This document shows positions 1 through 6,292 of a DNA stretch of 9,012 nucleotides, piece after piece (the first letter of the stretch is position 1; every line of letters starts with the position of its first letter). This DNA comes from Actinomycetota bacterium (lineage in GTDB: Bacteria; Actinomycetota; Actinomycetes; S36-B12): the NCBI GenBank assembly GCA_026392575.1, contig JAPLBU010000395.1, positions 1 to 9,012 on the forward strand. The letters are read 5' to 3'. The translations under genes were made by a program, and so were the position numbers. The notes beneath the pieces are model-generated. The model did not search any database, was not told where the DNA came from, and saw only the letters and a list, made by a program, of their open reading frames with translations.

Positions 1-1
1 C

Positions 2-478
2 CTTGCCCCGGCGATCATCCCTGATCTGGCGCTCGCCATCGGACTGCTTGTCCTGTTCAGTGCGGTTGGCATGACCCTTGGCCTTTACTCTGTTCTGCTG
101 GCCCATGTCGTGTTCGGGATGGCATTCGTGGCTGCTGTGGTGACAGCAAGACTGGGCCAAAGTGACCCAAGTCTCGAGGAGGCGTCCAACGATCTGGGTG
201 CAACGGCGACCACGACTTTCTTCCGCATCACGGTGCCGACCCTGATGCCAGCGATTGTCGCTGGCGCACTGCTGGTTTTCACCCTCTCCCTCGACGAGTT
301 CGTCATCGCGTTCTTCACTGACGGCCCTAGTACTCCGACCCTGCCGATAATTATCTACTCCATGGTTCGCTTCGGAGTCACCCCGGAGATCAATGCCCTC
401 GCTGCCGTCCTGCTCTTTGTCAGTTTCACTGTCGTGATCGCCGTCCAGCGCATCACCCGACTAACGGATGCCCTATGA
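2..478 (+). CDS. potC: Polyamine-type ABC transporter permease, PotC-like (C-terminal part)
   Basis: Inner-membrane permease subunit of a spermidine/putrescine-type ABC importer. The reading frame is open from the left edge, so the N-terminus lies outside the window; the ATG at 71 is internal, because codons 2-70 already encode a hydrophobic helix of the same protein. The visible 158 residues contain several hydrophobic segments. They also contain the cytoplasmic EAA loop (about 176-250), with the pattern EEASNDLGA followed by FFRITVPTLMPAI, which docks onto the ATPase. The segment SLDEFVIAFF after it is typical of PotC-type permeases. The stop TGA (476-478) overlaps the ATG of the next gene, so the two are translationally coupled. 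Family assignment is firm. Polyamine as the substrate is inferred from the downstream catabolic genes; related permeases carry other small organic ligands. Confidence 0.9.
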   Translation, partial: LAPAIIPDLALAIGLLVLFSAVGMTLGLYSVLLAHVVFGMAFVAAVVTARLGQSDPSLEEASNDLGATATTTFFRITVPTLMPAIVAGALLVFTLSLDEFVIAFFTDGPSTPTLPIIIYSMVRFGVTPEINALAAVLLFVSFTVVIAVQRITRLTDAL

Positions 479-1530
479 AACCTCCTCCGCTCGTCGAGAT
501 CACCAACATCAGCAAGGGTTACGGCGCGGTTGTTGCCCTTGCTGGGGTGAGCCTGACCATCAACGAGAACGAGTTCTTCGCCCTGCTCGGCCCCTCGGGC
601 TGCGGCAAGACAACACTGCTCCGCGTCCTGGCGGGCTTCTCCGAGCCCGACTCCGGGTCGGTGACGCTCGGCGGCCTCGACCTGCTCTCACTGCCGCCGA
701 ACAAGCGCCCGATCAATCTGATGTTCCAGTCCTATGCGCTGTTCCCGCACATGTCGGTGGAGAAGAATGTCGCCTACGGACTCGAGCGGGAGGGCCTGCC
801 GAAGGACGAGGTGCGCGATCGTGTCACCACCGTGCTCGCTACTGTCGGCCTCACCGACAAGGCGCGCACCCGGCCGACCCAGCTGTCCGGAGGTCAACGG
901 CAGCGCGTCGCGCTGGCCCGAGCCATCGTCAAGCGCCCCAAGCTGCTGCTCCTCGACGAGCCGCTGTCCGCGCTCGACCGCAAGGTGCGATCCGAGATGC
1001 AGCTCGAGCTCAAGCGCCTCCAGCACGAGGTCGGCATCACCTTCGTCGTCGTGACGCACGACCAGGAGGAGGCCATGTCGATGGCCGACCGCATCGCCGT
1101 GATGTCGGAGGGTCGCGTGCAGCAGATCGATACTCCGGTCGATCTCTATCAGCGGCCCCGCACGCTGTTCGTCGCCGACTTCATCGGGTCGAGCAACACG
1201 TTCGCGGGCAGGCTCGCTGACGCGGGCGTCGACGTGGACGGCGTTGGCATCCTGCCGGGTCACCTACCGTGGCCCGTGAGTGCAGGTGCGGCGACCCTGA
1301 TGGTCCGCCCGGAGGATGTCGAGCTCGTCGAGCCGGAACGCGCGATGCTGAGCGGAACCGTCATCGACATCCAGTTCTACGGTGGCTCCTCGACCATCGC
1401 CGTGAGCGTCGAGCGCCACGTGTCCCCGATCATCGTCACCTGTCAGGGCACGACGGATGTTCAGCGGGACGCTCAGGTGCACCTCGCCTGGAACCCGGCC
1501 AAGGCGGTCGTCCTCGGCGAGGAGACGTGA
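475..1530 (+). CDS. potA: Polyamine-type ABC transporter ATPase, PotA-like
   Basis: Cytoplasmic ATPase that powers the importer whose permease is encoded just upstream. The 351 residues carry the complete set of ABC motifs: Walker A GPSGCGKTT (39-47), Q-loop glutamine Q85, signature LSGGQ (137-141), Walker B LLLLDE with D161 and E162, and switch histidine H195 in VVTHDQEEA. From about residue 235 on there is a C-terminal TOBE-type regulatory region, including MVRPEDVELVE, as in the PotA/MalK/CysA subgroup. Length is usual for PotA (about 350-380). The ATG at 475 overlaps the permease stop as ATGA, and the stop overlaps the next start as GTGA. No strong Shine-Dalgarno precedes the ATG, consistent with coupling. 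No periplasmic binding protein gene lies within the window; it is presumably upstream. Confidence 0.95.
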   Translation: MKPPPLVEITNISKGYGAVVALAGVSLTINENEFFALLGPSGCGKTTLLRVLAGFSEPDSGSVTLGGLDLLSLPPNKRPINLMFQSYALFPHMSVEKNVAYGLEREGLPKDEVRDRVTTVLATVGLTDKARTRPTQLSGGQRQRVALARAIVKRPKLLLLDEPLSALDRKVRSEMQLELKRLQHEVGITFVVVTHDQEEAMSMADRIAVMSEGRVQQIDTPVDLYQRPRTLFVADFIGSSNTFAGRLADAGVDVDGVGILPGHLPWPVSAGAATLMVRPEDVELVEPERAMLSGTVIDIQFYGGSSTIAVSVERHVSPIIVTCQGTTDVQRDAQVHLAWNPAKAVVLGEET

Positions 1531-2933
1531 CCGCAGCAACCCATCCCGTCTCGGATGCGTTGCGCGATGCCGCGCCCGTCCCCTTCTGGACCGATCGAGA
1601 AGACGCACCCGAACCGTGCGCCCCACTGACGGGGCGTGCCACCTGCGACCTGCTGGTCGTCGGTGGCGGCTTCACCGGCCTCTGGGCAGCGATCGAGGCG
1701 AAGGCACTGCACCCGGCACTCGACGTCGTCCTGATGGAGTCGCACGAGATCGCCTACGGAGCGTCAGGGCGCAATGGCGGGTTCATCTCCGAATCGCTCA
1801 CTCACGGTATTGCGCACGGGCTGGAACTCTGGCCCGACGAACTCGACACCCTGCTGCGACTCGGCCGCGAGAATCTGCAGGAGATCGAGGCCTTCGTCGC
1901 TGCGGAGGGCATTGATGCCGGCCTGCGCCTGTGCGGGAAGACGGCGGTCGCCACCAAGCCGCACCACATCGCACAGCTGCGCGCATCGGCCGCACTCCAC
2001 GCCGCCTACGGCGAGGACGCCACCGTGCTCGACGCCGACGAGATGCGCGCGGATGTCGACTCCCCGACCTACCTCGGTGGCATGCGGGTGCGTTCCGGCG
2101 GCGGCCTTATCGATCCTGCTGCGATGTGCTGGGGCATGAAGGCGGTGGCACTGCGACGCGGTATCCGCATCCACGAGGGAACCGCCGTCCGCGGCCTGCG
2201 CTCGGCGGGCGACGGCGTCGAGGTCGCGACGGACCGGGGCAGCCTGCGTGCGAGTCGTGTGCTGCTTGCCACCAACGCCTACCCCCCGCTGCTTCGGCGG
2301 CTACGAATGCGCGTCATGCCCATCTATGACCACGTCCTCGTCACCGAACCGCTCTCACCATCGGCGCTTGCCAGCATCGGCTGGCAGCAGAACCAGGGCC
2401 TGACCGATGTCGGGAACCAGTTCCACTACTACCGCCGCACTGACGACGACCGCATCCTGTGGGGCGGGTACGACGCCATCTACTACTTCGGCAACCGCAC
2501 CGACGCCGAACTCGAGCAGCGCCACTCGTCGCACGCGCTGCTGGCACGCCAGTTCGTGGAGACCTTCCCTCAGCTTGAGGGACTCCGCTTCACGCACCGA
2601 TGGGCCGGACTCATCGACTCCACATCCCGCTTCACCCCCGTGTTCGGCACGGCCCTGGGCGGTCGGGTCTCCTACAGCGTCGGCTTCACCGGCCTCGGCG
2701 TGGCGGCTTCGCGCTTCGGAGCGCGCGTTGCACTCGACCTGCTGACCGGTGAAGAGACCGAGCGCACCCGCCTGCAGATCGTCCGACGCAAGCCGGTGCC
2801 GTTCCCGCCCGAACCTCTGCGCTATCCGATAGTGCAGGGAACGCGGGCCGCCCTCGCCCGCGAGGATTCCAGCGGCAAGCGGGGCGCATGGCTACGCCTG
2901 CTCGACTCTCTCGGAGTGGGGTTCAACAGTTGA
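1527..2933 (+). CDS. puuB: FAD-dependent amine oxidoreductase (DAO family), gamma-glutamylputrescine oxidase-like
   Basis: Flavoenzyme of the D-amino-acid-oxidase/glycine-oxidase fold, 468 residues. The Rossmann FAD-binding motif GGGFTG is at residues 46-51, and the ribose-binding acidic residue is E71 in VVLMESHEI. It is followed by GASGRNGGF (78-86), a motif characteristic of PuuB-type gamma-glutamylputrescine oxidases. A late GFTGLGVAASRFGA segment closes the FAD site. In the Puu pathway such an enzyme oxidises the glutamylated diamine to an aldehyde, releasing ammonia and H2O2. The GTG at 1527 is chosen because it forms a GTGA overlap with the ATPase stop, and GAGGAG (1519-1524) lies just upstream, although only 2 bases away. 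The frame stays open farther upstream, but that would lie inside the ATPase gene. An opine/sarcosine/glycine-type oxidase is the alternative; the transporter and aldehyde dehydrogenase neighbours favour a polyamine substrate. Confidence 0.85.
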   Translation: MTAATHPVSDALRDAAPVPFWTDREDAPEPCAPLTGRATCDLLVVGGGFTGLWAAIEAKALHPALDVVLMESHEIAYGASGRNGGFISESLTHGIAHGLELWPDELDTLLRLGRENLQEIEAFVAAEGIDAGLRLCGKTAVATKPHHIAQLRASAALHAAYGEDATVLDADEMRADVDSPTYLGGMRVRSGGGLIDPAAMCWGMKAVALRRGIRIHEGTAVRGLRSAGDGVEVATDRGSLRASRVLLATNAYPPLLRRLRMRVMPIYDHVLVTEPLSPSALASIGWQQNQGLTDVGNQFHYYRRTDDDRILWGGYDAIYYFGNRTDAELEQRHSSHALLARQFVETFPQLEGLRFTHRWAGLIDSTSRFTPVFGTALGGRVSYSVGFTGLGVAASRFGARVALDLLTGEETERTRLQIVRRKPVPFPPEPLRYPIVQGTRAALAREDSSGKRGAWLRLLDSLGVGFNS

Positions 2934-2937
2934 GGAG
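2932..2937 (+). promoter_or_regulatory. Ribosome binding site for the aldehyde dehydrogenase
   Basis: GAGGAG overlaps the oxidase stop codon and sits 6 bases before the ATG at 2944. This supports 2944 over the nearby in-frame ATG at 2950 and indicates translation from the same operon mRNA. Confidence 0.75.
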
Positions 2938-2943
2938 CACCGC

Positions 2944-4347
2944 ATGGGCATGATCGACGGAACCCACATCGACGGACAGTCGCGTCCCGGCACGGGAGTC
3001 GTCGTCGGGATCGTCGACCCCGCCACCGGGGCCACCGTCGCCGAGGTCACGCAGAGCAGCCCAGCCGACGTCTCCGAAGCGGCTCTGTCGGCGCAACGCG
3101 CTGGAGCGGCTTGGGCCGAGCAGACAGCGGGCGAACGGGCGCGCGTGCTGCTGCGACTCGCCGACCTGATGGAAGCCGACGTCGGGGAGCTGCCCTTCGC
3201 GGCCGACAACCTCCGATTCTTCGCAGGCTCCGCGCGTTCGCTCGAAGGCTCGGGTGCGGGCGTCCTGTCACGCGGTTACACGTCGATGCTCATTCGTCGG
3301 CCGATCGGCGTCGTCGGGAGTATCGCTCCGTGGAACTTCCCGCTCGTCATGGCGATCTGGAAGCTCGGGCCGGCACTCGCGGCCGGCAACACCGTCGTGC
3401 TGAAGCCGGCACCCGCGACCCCTCGCAGCACGCTGCGCCTTGCCGAACTCGCTCGCGAGGCAGGACTGCCGCCGGGTGTCTTCAACGTCGTCACCGGCGG
3501 TGCCGATGTGGGCGAGGCCCTCGTACGCGATCCGCACGTGCGGATGGTGTCTGTCACCGGCTCATCCCGCACCGGGCAGGCCGTCATGACGGCGGCGGCC
3601 GAGTCGGCGAAGCGCGTGCACCTCGAACTGGGTGGCAAGGCGCCTGCGCTCGTCTTCGCTGACGCCGATGTCGACCAGTTGGCGCATGCGGTCACCTTGG
3701 GCGCCACCTACAACAGCGGCCAGGACTGCACCGCCGCCACCCGCGTCTACGTGCAGCGCGCGCGCTACGCCGACGTGGTCGATGCCCTCACTGCGGCGAT
3801 GGCATCCGTGCGGTTCGGGTCCCCGAACGACCCCTCGACGGACATCGGCCCGCTCGTGTCGATCGATCACCGCGACCGCGTTCACGGTTTCGTTGAGCGT
3901 GCCCGAGCGGCCGGTGCACGCAGCACTGTCGGAGGTGAACTGCCGGGCGGACCGGGGGCCTTCTACCCGCCCACCGTCGTGGTCGACGCCCGGCAGGACA
4001 GCGAGATCGTGCAAGGCGAGGTGTTCGGGCCCGTGCTGGTCGTCGTCCCGTTCGATGACGAGGACCACGCCATCACGCTGGCGAACGACAGCCGCTACGG
4101 CCTGGCCAGTTCGGTATGGACGAGCGATGTCGGCCGGGCGCTGCGGGTCAGTCATCGGATCGAGGCCGGGGTCACCTGGGTCAACGACCACCTGCCGATC
4201 GCGAGCGAGGCACCGCACGGCGGGGTCAAGGGCAGCGGGTTCGGCAAGGACATGAGCCACGAGGCTGTCCTCGAGTACACCGTCACCCACCACGTCATGG
4301 TCAAGCACGCGCAGCCCGTCGTGCATGACTCGTTCCGCCCCGCCTAG
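2944..4347 (+). CDS. patD: NAD-dependent aldehyde dehydrogenase, gamma-aminobutyraldehyde dehydrogenase type, with apparent internal deletion
   Basis: Cytoplasmic aldehyde dehydrogenase, 467 residues. The catalytic glutamate is E228 in HLELGGKAP, and the nucleophile is C262 in NSGQDCTAA. The cofactor-site segment SIAPWNFPL, the glycine-rich VTGSSRTG and the late EVFGPV motif are also present. The C-terminal stretch with PHGG, GKDMS and HVMVKH closely resembles E. coli PatD (YdcW), which oxidises 4-aminobutanal to GABA. That fits the preceding transporter and amine oxidase, whose product would be such an aldehyde. Compared with PatD as I recall it, the region around residues 78-82 lacks about 20 residues, including the usual segment ending in a GKP-like motif, while both sides align well; the deletion is in frame. 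The enzyme may therefore be impaired. Ordinary codon use continues across the junction. Confidence 0.9.
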   Translation: MGMIDGTHIDGQSRPGTGVVVGIVDPATGATVAEVTQSSPADVSEAALSAQRAGAAWAEQTAGERARVLLRLADLMEADVGELPFAADNLRFFAGSARSLEGSGAGVLSRGYTSMLIRRPIGVVGSIAPWNFPLVMAIWKLGPALAAGNTVVLKPAPATPRSTLRLAELAREAGLPPGVFNVVTGGADVGEALVRDPHVRMVSVTGSSRTGQAVMTAAAESAKRVHLELGGKAPALVFADADVDQLAHAVTLGATYNSGQDCTAATRVYVQRARYADVVDALTAAMASVRFGSPNDPSTDIGPLVSIDHRDRVHGFVERARAAGARSTVGGELPGGPGAFYPPTVVVDARQDSEIVQGEVFGPVLVVVPFDDEDHAITLANDSRYGLASSVWTSDVGRALRVSHRIEAGVTWVNDHLPIASEAPHGGVKGSGFGKDMSHEAVLEYTVTHHVMVKHAQPVVHDSFRPA

Positions 4348-4348
4348 C

Positions 4349-4372
4349 CCACCCGCTGACCCCTGCGAGTGG
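4349..4372 (+). terminator. Weak candidate terminator hairpin after the polyamine operon
   Basis: CCACCCGC (4349-4356) can pair with GCGAGTGG (4365-4372) around an 8-base loop, with one C/A mismatch in the stem. No T-tract follows. It lies in the 39-base gap between the convergent dehydrogenase and zinc-ribbon genes, so it could act for either, but the support is thin. Confidence 0.25.
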
Positions 4373-4386
4373 CCGGTAACGGCGCG

Positions 4387-4872
4387 TCAGTAGACGATGC
4401 CGAAGACATTGGTTCCGCATGCCTGACACAGTTCCTCGCCGACGGCATGCTCCGGCGCGACCAGCGCGCTGCAGTACCGACACACGACCAGCGCAGGCGC
4501 CTTGCGCGCTGCCGCCGCATCCACCGCCTGCTGCAGGTCGGCCAGGAAGGAGTCGACCTCCGCCGAAGGGGCGTCGCGCTCAGGAGTCCTCAGGAGCGCC
4601 GTCTCGTCGGTCAGCGACCACAGAAGCGGCCACACGCCCTGCCACTGCCCCACTGCGACGCCGATGCGGACATCAGGATCCGGATCGTCACTCACGAGGA
4701 TCGCCACGGACGGGCCGGCGCGGCCCACGAACAGCGTCCCCGAGCGCTCCATCTCCCGCTCTGCGATGCGTTCGGACACCTGCCACGGACCGCCGATGGA
4801 CTCAAGCAGCTCGCGCGGACCGACGCGCAGTCGCTGCGACAGTTGCGTCGTATCCGACTCATCGATCCACAT
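4387..4872 (-). CDS. Protein of unknown function with C-terminal zinc ribbon
   Basis: A 161-residue soluble protein that I do not recognise as a named family. The clear feature is a C-terminal four-cysteine knuckle: CRYC (131-134), then CQAC (149-152), with 14 residues between. It is a zinc-ribbon spacing that probably binds one Zn ion. The N-terminal two thirds is acidic, with no membrane segment or signal peptide; the segment FVGRAGPSVAILVSDDPDP looks like a beta-rich domain, and a helical stretch (LADLQQAVDAAAA) leads into the ribbon. The ATG at 4872 begins MWIDESD and has CACCAT 6 bases upstream on its own strand, fitting a leaderless start. It diverges from the cytochrome b5 membrane gene and converges on the polyamine operon. 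The plus-strand reading frame over the same bases is rejected because it lacks any recognisable domain. Confidence 0.75.
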   Translation of the reverse strand: MWIDESDTTQLSQRLRVGPRELLESIGGPWQVSERIAEREMERSGTLFVGRAGPSVAILVSDDPDPDVRIGVAVGQWQGVWPLLWSLTDETALLRTPERDAPSAEVDSFLADLQQAVDAAAARKAPALVVCRYCSALVAPEHAVGEELCQACGTNVFGIVY

Positions 4873-4878
4873 GCCGCC

Positions 4879-4884
4879 ATGGTG
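4879..4884 (-). promoter_or_regulatory. Candidate -10 box for the zinc-ribbon gene (leaderless)
   Basis: CACCAT on the minus strand ends 6 bases before the ATG at 4872, placing the transcription start on or next to the A of the start codon. No convincing -35 is seen. Confidence 0.35.
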
Positions 4885-4891
4885 TCACGCT

Positions 4892-4903
4892 CACGTCGAC
4901 GTG
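4892..4903. promoter_or_regulatory. 12-bp perfect palindrome in the divergent promoter region, candidate operator
   Basis: CACGTCGACGTG is its own reverse complement. It lies in the 84-base region between the divergent zinc-ribbon and cytochrome b5 genes, inside the expected -10/-35 spacer of the minus-strand promoter. It could be a dimeric regulator site controlling one or both genes. It contains a SalI site, and short GC-rich palindromes also occur by chance. Confidence 0.35.
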
Positions 4904-4944
4904 GACTCTGCCCGACCGAGCGCGCATTGGGCCGGTCCGACTGC

Positions 4945-4950
4945 TTGAGT
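4945..4950 (+). promoter_or_regulatory. Candidate -10 box for the DUF2231/cytochrome b5 gene (leaderless)
   Basis: TTGAGT ends 6 bases before the GTG at 4957. The layout, a T-ended hexamer then GGTCCC then GTG, closely mirrors TACACT-GGACCC-GTG in front of the 47-codon gene at 5748. This supports GTG 4957 as a leaderless start despite the absence of a Shine-Dalgarno. Confidence 0.35.
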
Positions 4951-4956
4951 GGTCCC

Positions 4957-5712
4957 GTGCAGACCCACCTGCCCCTGATCGGGCTGAACCCATCCGAAGG
5001 ACCCTTCGACCTGATCACCGGCATTCCGGTCCATCCACTGGTCGTGCACGCGGTCGTCGTACTGCTCCCGCTGTCGGCGCTGGCACTGATCGCCATCGTC
5101 CTGATCCCTCGATGGCGAGGCACCTTCGGCTGGCTCGTGCTGGCCGGCCTCTTTGTCGGCGCTGGGGCGACGTTCGTGGCCAAGGAATCCGGTGAGGCCC
5201 TCGCCGCCCGCGTCGGGCTCCCCCAGGAGCACGCCAGCTGGGGCGACCGACTGCCGCTCGTCGCGATGCTGCTGCTGATCGTCGCCGCGATCTGGTTCTG
5301 GCGGGGCGCCTCGCCCGACCGACGCGGCGCCCTGACGACCGTCCTCGGTGTCGCTGCCATCGTCCTCGCCGTGGCGGCCATCGCACTGACCATCGTCGTG
5401 GGGCACTCAGGGGCCGAGGCGGTGTGGCAGGGACGGCTCCCGGCCAGCGCGGCAACCCGGACCGGCCCGATCGGGACGACGGGCCTGACGGCGGCCCAGG
5501 TGCAGGCCCACAGCACCCCTGCCGACTGCTGGACGATCGTCGGCGACGGGGTCTACGACCTGACGACCTGGATCCGCCAGCATCCCGGCGGCAGCCGACC
5601 CATCGAGGGCATGTGCGGAGTCGACGCCACGGCGGCCTTCGATGCCCAGCACGGGGGTCGCGATGTGCCGATGAAGGTGCTGGCGGGCTACGCGGTCACG
5701 GCCTCCCCGTAG
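4957..5712 (+). CDS. Membrane protein: DUF2231-like four-helix domain fused to a cytochrome b5-like heme domain
   Basis: A 251-residue predicted redox membrane protein. The N-terminal part has four hydrophobic helices at about 26-50, 58-75, 99-115 and 124-149. Conserved-looking histidines sit at their edges (H26 and H31 in VHPLVVHA, H92, and H150 in VGHSG), as in DUF2231 proteins. After a linker, residues about 177-247 form a cytochrome b5-like domain with DCWTIVGDGVYDLTTWI, the heme-ligand motif HPGG (H209) and a second candidate ligand H232 in FDAQHGG. The even number of helices puts both ends on the same side of the membrane. The GTG at 4957 is preferred because recognisable sequence starts there and a -10-like TTGAGT is 6 bases upstream; an ATG at 4879 would add 26 unlike residues. 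The electron partner is not evident. Confidence 0.8.
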   Translation: MQTHLPLIGLNPSEGPFDLITGIPVHPLVVHAVVVLLPLSALALIAIVLIPRWRGTFGWLVLAGLFVGAGATFVAKESGEALAARVGLPQEHASWGDRLPLVAMLLLIVAAIWFWRGASPDRRGALTTVLGVAAIVLAVAAIALTIVVGHSGAEAVWQGRLPASAATRTGPIGTTGLTAAQVQAHSTPADCWTIVGDGVYDLTTWIRQHPGGSRPIEGMCGVDATAAFDAQHGGRDVPMKVLAGYAVTASP

Positions 5713-5723
5713 GGGGGTTTGGA

Positions 5724-5737
5724 TACCCCTAGGGGTA
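5724..5737. promoter_or_regulatory. 14-bp perfect palindrome, candidate CsoR/CstR-family operator
   Basis: TACCCCTAGGGGTA is a perfect palindrome of the TACCC...GGGTA type bound by CsoR-family repressors (copper-sensing CsoR, persulfide-sensing CstR). Its last two bases are the first two of the -10-like TACACT, so a bound protein would block that promoter. A similar C4/G-run pair, CCCC-GTA-GGGG, lies just upstream at 5705-5715, across the stop codon of the previous gene. No CsoR-like gene is within the window. Confidence 0.5.
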
Positions 5738-5741
5738 CACT
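5736..5741 (+). promoter_or_regulatory. -10 box for the 47-codon gene (leaderless)
   Basis: TACACT matches the actinobacterial TAnnnT pattern and ends 6 bases before the GTG at 5748, which puts the transcription start on the start codon. No -35 hexamer is obvious at the normal spacing. Confidence 0.5.
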
Positions 5742-5747
5742 GGACCC

Positions 5748-5891
5748 GTGTCCGAGCAGCTGCACGACGACGACCAGCACGAGCACACGCGCGTCCACGA
5801 CCGCCGGTACAGGATCTTCGCCGCCGTCCTGGCAACGACGATCCTCTTCTTCGCCGCCATCTCGATCACCGTCGTCGTCCTCGCCCCCTAG
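5748..5891 (+). CDS. Small histidine-rich single-pass membrane protein (47 aa)
   Basis: This is a short gene that is easily missed. It encodes 47 residues beginning MSEQLHDDDQHEHTRVHD. The N-terminal tail holds four histidines and many aspartates and glutamates within about 18 residues. Next come a short basic patch (RRYR) and one hydrophobic helix at about 23-46 that ends the protein, so the His/Asp tail probably faces the cytoplasm. Support for translation comes from the GTG start placed exactly 6 bases after TACACT, the palindromic operator over that promoter, and a sharp charged-then-hydrophobic pattern. It lies 35 bases after the cytochrome b5 gene. The tail could bind a transition metal, or the protein could be a small subunit of a membrane complex; neither is shown. 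I know no family name for it. Confidence 0.6.
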   Translation: MSEQLHDDDQHEHTRVHDRRYRIFAAVLATTILFFAAISITVVVLAP

Positions 5892-5911
5892 CCGGTCGCT
5901 GAGGGGACCGG
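5892..5911 (+). terminator. Hairpin directly after the 47-codon gene
   Basis: CCGGTC (5892-5897) and GACCGG (5906-5911) form a 6-bp GC-rich stem with an 8-base loop, starting on the base after the TAG stop. No T-tract follows, so it may be a weak terminator or only an mRNA-stabilising hairpin. Confidence 0.35.
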
Positions 5912-6074
5912 ATCTCGGCCAAGGGGACCCCACGTTTGCTGTTTGGCCCCTCATAGGAGACACTCTTCGTGGGGACGGAGATTCCAGCACCACAGAACGT
6001 GGCCATGCACAGGAATCTGCTGACCACGTGATGGGCGTCCGTCCGCCACGATCTTTTGAAGGAGAATGTTCAAG
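5912..6074 (+). promoter_or_regulatory. Upstream region and probable mRNA leader of the cold shock gene
   Basis: No gene is seen here. A low-confidence promoter may be TTGCTG (5936-5941) with GACACT (5959-5964), 17 bases apart, which would give a leader of about 105 bases. The sequence GGGGAC occurs three times in and just before this stretch (5903, 5923, 5971), and TGAGGGG (5900-5906) is complementary to CCCCTCA (5947-5953). ACGTGG (5997-6002) can pair with CCACGT (6024-6029). Long structured leaders are common for cold shock mRNAs, but no specific thermosensor fold can be claimed. Confidence 0.4.
6058..6064 (+). promoter_or_regulatory. Ribosome binding site that decides the cold shock gene start
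   Basis: GAAGGAG lies 10 bases before the ATG at 6075 but only 1 base before the in-frame ATG at 6066. The spacing, and the usual MAQG-type N-terminus of actinobacterial cold shock proteins, favour 6075. Confidence 0.7.
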
Positions 6075-6278
<204 letters not shown>

Positions 6279-6292
6279 TTCGACTCAGCTCC

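Noticed and set aside
468..1220. Plus-strand frame of 250 codons beginning MPYETSSARRD
   Set aside because: Out-of-frame shadow of the PotA-type gene, rich in Arg, Pro and Ala with no domain.
1269..1526. Upstream extension of the FAD oxidase frame to an ATG at 1269
   Set aside because: It lies wholly inside the PotA coding region, and the translated sequence is Arg/Gly-rich shadow; GTG 1527 with the GTGA overlap is the better start.
3562..4326. Minus-strand 254-codon frame opposite the aldehyde dehydrogenase
   Set aside because: High-GC antisense shadow; no recognisable motif, and the dehydrogenase on the other strand is certain.
4369..4956. Upstream extension of the cytochrome b5 gene frame
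   Set aside because: Translated sequence is Arg/Asp/His-rich without structure and overlaps the zinc-ribbon gene on the other strand, whose four cysteines look real.
4692..5516. Minus-strand 274-codon frame opposite the cytochrome b5 gene
   Set aside because: Ser/Arg/Pro-rich shadow of a clear membrane and heme protein.
6066..6074. Cold shock gene start at ATG 6066
   Set aside because: Only one base from the Shine-Dalgarno; adds MFK to an N-terminus that normally begins at the next Met.
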